In this document: positions 1-4,770 of the stretch, piece after piece
Layout: each line of letters begins with the position of its first letter
How positions within the stretch are numbered: the stretch's first letter is position 1
Assembly (NCBI GenBank): GCA_002350465.1
Contig: DEEW01000057.1
Span: forward strand, 4,120 to 9,264
DNA: 5,145 bases
Direction of reading: 5' to 3'
Source: Lachnospiraceae bacterium UBA2868
GTDB taxonomy: Bacteria; Bacillota_A; Clostridia; Lachnospirales; Lachnospiraceae
Notes under the pieces: generated by a model
Database searches by the model: none
The model's input: the letters and a program-made list of their open reading frames with translations, nothing else
Told to the model about the DNA's origin: nothing
Translations under genes and position numbers: made by a program

Positions 1-170
1 GATTTTATATTATCAAGATATAATTTCGAAACATTCGTATCTGTTACGATACATATACGTTTAAGCTGCGGAAACATCTCCGAGATATATGAGCAAAGAC
101 TGCTGTAATCCTTCTCAATAACAACAGGATAGCTTCCCGCGTTTTTGTATGAAATATTAAGTGCGTCCAT
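1..170 (-). CDS. aroB: 3-dehydroquinate synthase, N-terminal fragment (runs off window)
   Basis: This is the first 56 codons of a gene that continues past the left edge. AroB is the cytoplasmic, NAD- and metal-dependent enzyme of the shikimate pathway that converts DAHP to 3-dehydroquinate. The visible part resembles the start of the family's NAD-binding domain: a beta-strand-rich opening (NISYKNAGSYPVVIEKDY, residues 5-22), then a helix, then RICIVTDTNVSKLYL (residues 38-52), which matches the family's 'IVTDxNVxxLY' strand-turn-helix. The ATG at 168-170 has a GAGG ribosome binding site at 176-179 with a 5-base spacer. The catalytic metal ligands lie outside the window, so the call rests on the N-terminal pattern alone. 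The start sits directly after the terminator-like hairpin that follows sepF, so aroB either uses a promoter I cannot identify or depends on readthrough. Confidence 0.82.
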   Translation of the reverse strand, partial: MDALNISYKNAGSYPVVIEKDYSSLCSYISEMFPQLKRICIVTDTNVSKLYLDNIK

Positions 171-179
171 ATTAACCTC

Positions 180-213
180 AAAAAAAGCTTCCGACTGTTT
201 ATCGGAAGCTTTT
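180..213 (-). terminator. Rho-independent terminator after sepF
   Basis: A perfect 12-bp inverted repeat (arms 183-194 and 202-213, 7-base loop 195-201) is followed on the minus strand by an unbroken T7 tract (180-186). It begins 3 bases after the sepF stop codon. The outer stem pairs are A-T, so the working GC-containing stem is about 8 bp. On the plus strand only four T's follow, so it is mainly a minus-strand terminator. The T-tract touches the aroB GAGG site at 176-179, so full termination here would have to be bypassed for aroB to be expressed from upstream promoters. Confidence 0.88.
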
Positions 214-216
214 GTA

Positions 217-729
217 CTAGAATTTGTTGTTCAGTGCCGGAACATCGAAGGCTCCGGATAAGATCTCCTGAAAATCCCCCGATACATCTACATTCTTCGG
301 TGTCAAAATAAATATATAATGGGATATTTTCTGAAGATTACCGCCGATCGCATAGGTACTGCCGCTTGTAAAATCAATGATACGCTGTGCCATATCGACG
401 TCAAGACCTTCCATATTCAGTAATACCGTATGATTATCGAGAAGTGTGTCTGTGATCTCTCTCGCATCTTCCACGGATGTGGGCTTTATAACACAAACCT
501 CCATTCCGTTACTCATCATACGGTTTCTGCCGTTTCTCGGAGTGGATCTTGCCGGTGCCTTAGCCTTGGCATCATCCTCATCATCGTCGAGCATCTGCGA
601 TTTTACAGCTCTTTTATTCACTAAGCGAGATGAACTTTTGTCGTCATAATCATCATCGTAATAATCGTCTTCGTACTCATCCTCGTCGTCATATTTCATA
701 GCGCCGAGCATCTTGTCCAGTAAACCCAT
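217..729 (-). CDS. sepF: Cell division protein SepF
   Basis: SepF is a peripheral membrane protein that binds the C-terminal tail of FtsZ, polymerises, and anchors and aligns the Z-ring in Gram-positive bacteria and archaea. The 170-residue product has the full family layout. The N-terminal helix MGLLDKMLGAMK (1-12) fits the membrane-binding amphipathic helix. A long disordered linker follows (13-75), very acidic at 14-30 and again at 48-53, then basic and Pro/Arg-containing. The C-terminal core (about 76-150) carries MEVCVIKPTSVEDAREI, then DNHTVLLNMEGLDVDMAQR and the FTSGSTYAIGG segment, typical of the SepF/DUF552 fold. The ATG at 727-729 has an AGGAG site (736-740) that overlaps the yggS stop codon, with 6 bases of spacing, suggesting translational coupling. 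yggS-sepF adjacency is a recurrent arrangement in Gram-positives. It is the last gene of its operon; the terminator follows at once. Confidence 0.96.
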   Translation of the reverse strand: MGLLDKMLGAMKYDDEDEYEDDYYDDDYDDKSSSRLVNKRAVKSQMLDDDEDDAKAKAPARSTPRNGRNRMMSNGMEVCVIKPTSVEDAREITDTLLDNHTVLLNMEGLDVDMAQRIIDFTSGSTYAIGGNLQKISHYIFILTPKNVDVSGDFQEILSGAFDVPALNNKF

Positions 730-738
730 AATAATCTC

Positions 739-1437
739 CTATCTTTCGACCCCGTAATCTCTCTGTCCGAAAATCGAAGTACCAACCCTTACAAATGTAG
801 CCCCTTCTTCAATCGCAACGGTATAGTCGCCTGACATCCCCATAGACAGACAGTCCATACAGACATTATCGATGTTTTTCCCGTCTATGTCAACAAATAA
901 TTGCCGCAGAGCGCAAAAAACGGGTCTGTTTTCTTCCGGATCGGATGTAAAGGGCGCAACAGTCATAAGTCCTCTTATGCGGATTCCGGGAAGTGTACTG
1001 ATGCTGCGGCATAGATCAATGGCATCCTCAGGTCTGACACCGAATTTTGACTCTTCAGCGGCTACATTTACTTCGATAAGTATGTCGACTGTCACATTGT
1101 GTTTAACAGCCTGCCGGCTGATCTCCTCTGCAAGCTTTAACGAATCCACACTATGGATCATACATACCTTATCGATTATGTATTTTACTTTATTTGTCTG
1201 AAGATGACCGATAAGATGCCATCTGATATCGGACGGGAGAAGCGGGTATTTTTCCATGATTTCCTGAACCTTGTTTTCTCCGAAATCCCTGATCCCGGTA
1301 TCGTATGCCTCTTTTATCATTTCAACCGGCTTGGTTTTTGACACCGCGATAAGTGTTACTTCATTTTCATTGCGGCCGGCCGCTTTCGCAGCTTCCGAAA
1401 TCCTTTTTTTAACTTCCGAAATGTTTTTTTCTACCAT
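739..1437 (-). CDS. yggS: YggS/PLPBP-family pyridoxal phosphate homeostasis protein
   Basis: This is a cytoplasmic, single-domain PLP-binding protein with the alanine-racemase-type TIM barrel fold. The family has no confirmed enzymatic activity and is implicated in vitamin B6 and amino-acid homeostasis. The 232-residue length is normal. Lys34 in LIAVSKTKP aligns with the PLP-binding lysine (K36) of E. coli YggS. Other family landmarks are DFGENKVQE (51-59), WHLIGHLQTNKVK, IEVNVAAEESKFGV, IRGLMTVAPF and, near the C terminus, LSMGMSGDYTVAIEEGATFVRVG with the phosphate-binding Ser/Gly region and the closing GTSIFGQRDY. The ATG at 1435-1437 has a GGAG site (1444-1447) 6 bases away. Only 12 bases separate it from the HlyD-like gene upstream and 9 from sepF downstream, so it is internal to an operon. 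The conserved link between YggS and sepF is known across Firmicutes and Actinobacteria, but its reason is not clear. Confidence 0.96.
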   Translation of the reverse strand: MVEKNISEVKKRISEAAKAAGRNENEVTLIAVSKTKPVEMIKEAYDTGIRDFGENKVQEIMEKYPLLPSDIRWHLIGHLQTNKVKYIIDKVCMIHSVDSLKLAEEISRQAVKHNVTVDILIEVNVAAEESKFGVRPEDAIDLCRSISTLPGIRIRGLMTVAPFTSDPEENRPVFCALRQLFVDIDGKNIDNVCMDCLSMGMSGDYTVAIEEGATFVRVGTSIFGQRDYGVER

Positions 1438-1449
1438 GACATACTCCGT

Positions 1450-2874
1450 TTAATCATATATAAAATCATTCTCCGTTACCGAATCACCTTTGAGGGCGAT
1501 GTAATCATAAACCGCAAGACCGTATTCGCTGTTTGATTTTACAATTGCATATTCTTCGTTCTGGTTAAGAATTGTGATCTGTTTAAAATCCGCATACCCT
1601 TTGTTGATATTATATACTCCGATAAGGCTTGCCTGTTTTGATATTGCATATCTCTCACCTGTCTCCGGTTTGATAACATAGTCACCGATCTTGAACACTG
1701 ACTCATCCACATACAGCATACCGTCTGCATTGTTATAGATCGTTGCCGGAACGAACTCAGCCGACAAAGTCCCGTCCTCAAGGTAGGATTCTCTGTTAAA
1801 TCCTTCGTCCTTGGAGTTGCCTCCGGTTGTAAGGTAATCCTCGGGAATAAGGTAAAATGTCCGCTCCGTTATTGCCGAATTCGGAATCTTCAGACCCTCT
1901 CTTGCGTTATCAAGCAGCTCGATTTCCACAAATCTGTCAGATGCAAATGTAATCATTGAGTTGTTAAAATCAAGCTTTGCATAGGTCTTGCCATTCTGAC
2001 GCAGTACAGTTACCGCAGCCCATGCAGTGTAATTGTTCTTCAGAAATCTAACTTCGATATAGTCTTCGTCCTCAAGGGACTGGGCACGCTCCTCGTCAAT
2101 TTCCACAAGCACGGTCCATAATTCACTTGTAATCAGTTTATAAGCATTATCCCCTTCGGATATCAGGTCATTGGAATGAAGTACGTTTTTCTCATACCCT
2201 TCCCCTGCTACCTGTTCGGGGGTAATGGTCTCAGCGGTAAGCCCCTCGTACCCGTCGGTCGAATATTCGATGATCCCGGATGAGGGTGCATATCCGAAAT
2301 CGATGGAATCGGCATAGTTTTCTGCACGCAGTTTGTCAATATTGGCAAGCACCGCGGTATTTGCAAGTTTAAGAACTACACCTTCGATATTGTATTTAAA
2401 ATTATATGTGTCTATAAAGTTTTCGGGCTTAAAATCAACGGCAAAATTCGAAATATTTGTTTTAATGTCGGAAAGGCTCTCATTGGATATGGAGCTCTCT
2501 TCGGCACTCTCATCTCCTATCATTTCCGCAAGTTTACCGGTAGAGTCTACAGTATATACCATGGAATACGCATTTACCTTCTCGGATTCCCGGGCATAAT
2601 AGTTGATATAGCCGGAAAAATCACTTGATATAACCGTTTCATCCCTGAGTATCACGCCATCATATGTATTGTTTATTGCCAGAGAGCCAAGCTTTACTTC
2701 ATAGGGCGTTATGTGACTCTGCCTAAAATAGGATACGATCATTATAATTATATAAACAAAAATAACCAGGAATACGAGTACTCCCGGGTTAAATGTGATC
2801 GGCTTGGAAAACTTCGATATCTTCTGATTTCTTGAATTATCCTGCTTTTGTTTTTTCTTCTTTGAGAAAGACAT
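1450..2874 (-). CDS. HlyD/RND-adaptor-like single-pass membrane protein
   Basis: The predicted protein has 474 residues from the ATG; an in-frame GTG two codons earlier (2878-2880) is possible. It opens with a Lys-rich cytoplasmic tail (about 5-24), then one membrane segment (about 31-50, NPGVLVFLVIFVYIIIMIVS), so most of the protein is extracytoplasmic. The order then fits a membrane fusion (adaptor) protein: a first lipoyl-like half with YDGVILRDETVISSDFSGYI (71-90), an Asp/Glu/Ser-rich and helical stretch (about 113-195) in the place of the adaptor hairpin, a second half from SSGIIEYSTDGYEGL, a beta-barrel-like part (about 250-330, LWTVLVEIDEERAQSLED) and a C-terminal domain ending in VYDYIALKGDSV. 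No ABC, RND or MFS partner is present here, so the substrate and even a transport role are unknown. It lies between a P-loop gene and yggS-sepF, suggesting an envelope or division role (inference). Neither start has a good ribosome binding site; a strong hairpin ends just upstream. Confidence 0.8.
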   Translation of the reverse strand: MSFSKKKKQKQDNSRNQKISKFSKPITFNPGVLVFLVIFVYIIIMIVSYFRQSHITPYEVKLGSLAINNTYDGVILRDETVISSDFSGYINYYARESEKVNAYSMVYTVDSTGKLAEMIGDESAEESSISNESLSDIKTNISNFAVDFKPENFIDTYNFKYNIEGVVLKLANTAVLANIDKLRAENYADSIDFGYAPSSGIIEYSTDGYEGLTAETITPEQVAGEGYEKNVLHSNDLISEGDNAYKLITSELWTVLVEIDEERAQSLEDEDYIEVRFLKNNYTAWAAVTVLRQNGKTYAKLDFNNSMITFASDRFVEIELLDNAREGLKIPNSAITERTFYLIPEDYLTTGGNSKDEGFNRESYLEDGTLSAEFVPATIYNNADGMLYVDESVFKIGDYVIKPETGERYAISKQASLIGVYNINKGYADFKQITILNQNEEYAIVKSNSEYGLAVYDYIALKGDSVTENDFIYD

Positions 2875-2887
2875 CTTCACACTTTAA

Positions 2888-2915
2888 GGAAAGTCCCGGC
2901 TTCCCGGGACTTTCC
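2888..2915 (-). promoter_or_regulatory. Perfect 12-bp GC-rich hairpin before the HlyD-like start
   Basis: Arms 2888-2899 and 2904-2915 are perfectly complementary with a four-base loop (GAAG on the minus strand); 8 of 12 pairs are G-C. It occupies most of the 59-base gap between the P-loop gene's stop and the ATG of the HlyD-like gene, ending 7 bases before the possible GTG start and 13 before the ATG. The bases that follow on the minus strand, TTAAAGTG, are a poor U-tract, so this is not a standard terminator. It could be a weak or partial terminator that sets operon stoichiometry, an RNA-processing or stability element, or a structure that limits ribosome access. The hairpin is seen directly; its role is inferred. 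Confidence 0.6.
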
Positions 2916-2933
2916 GAATGTATTGGTCAGATA

Positions 2934-3356
2934 TTATAATGCAACAATAACCTGTGACTTGTATTTTTCGGGGACCTCATCCGGCTCCATTGTGACGCTG
3001 ACAACAAAATCCACATCAAACTGGTTACTTATCTTGTCAAACTTGTCAAGAACACCTTCTACGGCCTCTTTATCTTTAATAAAAGCAACATCCATAAAAC
3101 TGTCAAGATATACTTCCTGCAGATCATGATCCTGAGAAACTATACCGCACAAAAATCCGAAAAATTCATCGGTAGATGTAAACGGGAATTCGGAAGTATT
3201 GATAAGTCTGATCCTGTTCTTGAGTTCATACATATGCTTTGAGTTCTTATCAAGATAGACAATATTACCGTCTACGGTCTTGACTGCGTTATTCACTTTT
3301 TCGAGTAAGTGTTTTGTTTTGCCTTTGCCTTTGGCTCCAACAATAAGCTGAATCAT
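2934..3356 (-). CDS. Small P-loop NTPase-like protein of unknown function
   Basis: A 140-residue, probably cytoplasmic protein with an N-terminal Walker A motif, GAKGKGKT (7-14), straight after the first beta strand (MIQLIV). A hydrophobic strand ending in Asp, EVYLDSF (81-87, D85), is a Walker B candidate. Another strand, DFVVSVT (116-122), could be the next core strand. There is no signal peptide, membrane segment or extra domain, so this is close to a minimal ATPase core. Similar short clostridial proteins are, from memory, often labelled 'twitching motility protein PilT' or 'ATP-binding protein', but I see no secretion-ATPase features beyond the P-loop, so that name should not be trusted. 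The ATG at 3354-3356 was chosen because AAGGAGG (3364-3370) lies 7 bases upstream; longer readings back to a TTG at 3416 would run through the promoter. It is the first gene of the operon with the HlyD-like gene, yggS and sepF. Confidence 0.78.
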   Translation of the reverse strand: MIQLIVGAKGKGKTKHLLEKVNNAVKTVDGNIVYLDKNSKHMYELKNRIRLINTSEFPFTSTDEFFGFLCGIVSQDHDLQEVYLDSFMDVAFIKDKEAVEGVLDKFDKISNQFDVDFVVSVTMEPDEVPEKYKSQVIVAL

Positions 3357-3387
3357 TGCAGATCCTCCTTTATTAAAGTTATATCTA

Positions 3388-3416
3388 ATTATAGTGTATT
3401 TAATACTAAAAGACAA
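3388..3416 (-). promoter_or_regulatory. Sigma-A-type promoter for the P-loop/HlyD-like/yggS/sepF operon
   Basis: On the minus strand, TTGTCT (3411-3416; 4 of 6 to TTGACA) is followed by exactly 17 bases and a perfect TATAAT (3388-3393). The predicted start of transcription is near 3381, giving a leader of about 25 bases that contains the AAGGAGG of the P-loop gene. The region is strongly AT-rich, as expected. It lies in the only sizeable gap between the carboxypeptidase gene and the next block, and the -35 box begins 7 bases past the carboxypeptidase stop codon. Confidence 0.82.
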
Positions 3417-3427
3417 CTAAATTTAGT
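3416..3427. repeat. 12-bp perfect palindrome overlapping the -35 box and the dacA-like stop
   Basis: ACTAAATTTAGT reads the same on both strands. Its left end overlaps the first base of the -35 element, and it contains the stop codon (3423-3425) of the carboxypeptidase gene. The position would suit a small operator, but AT-rich 12-bp palindromes also arise by chance and there is no second copy in the window. No T-tract or GC-rich stem is present, so it is not a terminator. Confidence 0.3.
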
Positions 3428-4391
3428 GAATACCGGTTAACAATGTAGTCATGTTTTTATACAGACTGTCACGGTCGGTGGATCCTAAAATAACGGATAT
3501 ATACGTGTGCCCGTCTGATCCGTTGGACAGCAGGATCAGACAACTCTTCGCTGCTTTTGTAGTCCCGGTTTTGCCCCCTATAACGCTTACACCGTCCGGA
3601 GCCGCAATATCTCCCTTCAGATATGCATTAGTAGTAGTTATCTCTATGTTTTTGGGATTTCCTTCACGGTCTTTGTATGTACTTTTATACTCGGTAGTAT
3701 TGATGATACGTCTGAATTCTTCAAACTGCATTGCGGCATTAAACATAAGGTACAGATCATATACCGTTGTATAATGCTCTTCGTCCGTAAGTCCGTGAGG
3801 ATTGGTAAAATGTGTGTTTGTGGCACCGAGCTTTACAGCCTCATCATTCATAACGGCAGCAAAACTCTCGACACTTCCGGATAGATATTCGGCAATCAAG
3901 ACACCGGCATCGTTTGCCGAATACAAAAGTAATGCATTAAGTGCCTGCTCAAGGGTAAGCTTATCTCCCTCCTTAAGCCCCATAAGCTGGGCTCCCGATT
4001 CGGTGATCAGAACATTTGACGATGCGGTAAGTGTGTCCTCAAGATGACCGTATTTCAAGGCAATATAAGCGGTCATTACTTTTGTAAGAGATGCAGGATT
4101 GAGTTTCTTGTGAACGTTTTTTGCATAAACGGTTTCGGCAGACGTGGCGTCAAAAAGCCCTCCTGCCTCGGCCTCATCAATTGTAAGCGTCATTTTTTCA
4201 AAATCATTATCCGTGACGCATATATCCGCCGCAAACGGTTTGATATCTGAATTCGTACCTGCAGATGTAATATTTACCGCATTTTCGGACGAGTCCGGAT
4301 CAAAAGGCATGGTAAGCTTTGATGAACATGCTGTAAGACTTATCAGCAGTGTAAAGCTTATGATATATATAAACCTATTTGTACATCTCAC
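3423..4391 (-). CDS. D-alanyl-D-alanine carboxypeptidase, lipoprotein type (peptidase S11)
   Basis: A low-molecular-weight penicillin-binding protein that removes the terminal D-Ala from peptidoglycan stem peptides outside the membrane, thereby limiting cross-linking. From the GTG start it has 322 residues. The three active-site motifs are intact: SLTK (S101 nucleophile, K104), SAN (158-160) and KTG in IGGKTGTTKAAKS (274-276). The N terminus is an Arg-containing hydrophobic signal ending in a lipobox, LTAC, with Cys22 as the likely lipidated residue; a Ser/Asp/Asn-rich spacer follows. The C-terminal PBP5-type domain and membrane-anchoring helix are absent, fitting lipid anchoring instead. Start choice: GTG at 4389-4391 has GGAG (4396-4399) at a short 4-base spacing and gives a normal signal peptide. 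An in-frame TTG at 4413-4415 lacks a ribosome binding site and would add an acidic N terminus. The gene overlaps mgsA by 17 bases. DacA/DacF/DacB-like subtypes cannot be told apart here. Confidence 0.93.
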   Translation of the reverse strand: MRCTNRFIYIISFTLLISLTACSSKLTMPFDPDSSENAVNITSAGTNSDIKPFAADICVTDNDFEKMTLTIDEAEAGGLFDATSAETVYAKNVHKKLNPASLTKVMTAYIALKYGHLEDTLTASSNVLITESGAQLMGLKEGDKLTLEQALNALLLYSANDAGVLIAEYLSGSVESFAAVMNDEAVKLGATNTHFTNPHGLTDEEHYTTVYDLYLMFNAAMQFEEFRRIINTTEYKSTYKDREGNPKNIEITTTNAYLKGDIAAPDGVSVIGGKTGTTKAAKSCLILLSNGSDGHTYISVILGSTDRDSLYKNMTTLLTGIH

Positions 4392-4770
4392 GCCACTCCA
4401 TATCTCCTCTGTCAAGTGATTTTATTAGAAGCTCGGCCGTTGCGAGATTGGTTGCAAGCGGAATGTTGTGCATATCACACAGCCTAACAATATAGTTGAC
4501 ATCGGGCTTATGCATATCGGGTGCCAGCGGATCACGCAGGAATATCATAAGATCGATCTCATTGTGCTCGATCTGGGCTCCGATCTGCTGCTCGCCGCCA
4601 AGATTACCGGCAAGGTACTTATGTACAGACAGATTTGTAACTTCTTCAATCAGTCTTCCGGTGGTACCTGTTGCGCAAAGCTTATGCTTGCTGAGCGCTC
4701 CACGGTAAGCGATACAAAAGTTCTGCATAAGTTTCTTCTTGGAATCGTGTGCAATCAATCCGATATTCAT
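4375..4770 (-). CDS. mgsA: Methylglyoxal synthase, with Glu at the expected catalytic Asp
   Basis: A cytoplasmic lyase that converts dihydroxyacetone phosphate to methylglyoxal plus phosphate, a bypass of lower glycolysis used when phosphate is limiting or sugar phosphates build up. The 131-residue product is slightly shorter than the B. subtilis enzyme and co-linear with it. Family residues visible, with E. coli equivalents from my own alignment: H8-D9 (H19-D20), K12 (K23), ATGTTG at 33-38 (T45, T47, T48), D80 (D91), H87 (H98) and D90 (D101). Two differences stand out. The usual GGDQQ reads GGEQQ, placing Glu60 at the catalytic base Asp71, and the preceding SGP phosphate-loop segment reads AGN (54-56). 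The codon is plainly GAG. The ATG at 4768-4770 has AAGGAG (4778-4783) 7 bases upstream and shares one base with the rodA stop (TAATG), indicating translational coupling. Confidence 0.95.
   Translation of the reverse strand: MNIGLIAHDSKKKLMQNFCIAYRGALSKHKLCATGTTGRLIEEVTNLSVHKYLAGNLGGEQQIGAQIEHNEIDLMIFLRDPLAPDMHKPDVNYIVRLCDMHNIPLATNLATAELLIKSLDRGDMEWREMYK

Noticed and set aside
430..649. Plus-strand open frames opposite sepF
   Set aside because: They are antisense to a well-conserved gene, have no ribosome binding site worth noting and show low-complexity Ser/Leu content from the complement of the acidic codons.
2888..2915. Hairpin before the HlyD-like gene as a standard terminator
   Set aside because: The following minus-strand sequence TTAAAGTG is not a real U-tract, so I list it as a regulatory hairpin of unknown role.
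2933..2938. TATAAT on the minus strand at the end of the P-loop gene, as a separate promoter for the HlyD-like gene
   Set aside because: No acceptable -35 box lies 16-18 bases upstream (CAAGTC at the right place) and there is no TG extension; it also contains the stop codon, so the match may be chance.
2934..3356. Naming the P-loop protein PilT or a type IV pilus ATPase
   Set aside because: Only a Walker A and a possible Walker B are visible; at 140 residues it lacks the other domains and His/Asp boxes of secretion ATPases, and no pilus genes are near.
3357..3416. Longer N terminus of the P-loop protein from a TTG at 3416
   Set aside because: The extra 20 codons run through the TATAAT and ribosome binding site, the TTG is part of the -35 box, and the ATG at 3356 has an excellent AAGGAGG.
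4392..4415. TTG at 4413-4415 as start of the carboxypeptidase
   Set aside because: It has no Shine-Dalgarno site and would place Glu-Glu and Trp before the signal peptide; the GTG at 4391 is more credible, though not proven.
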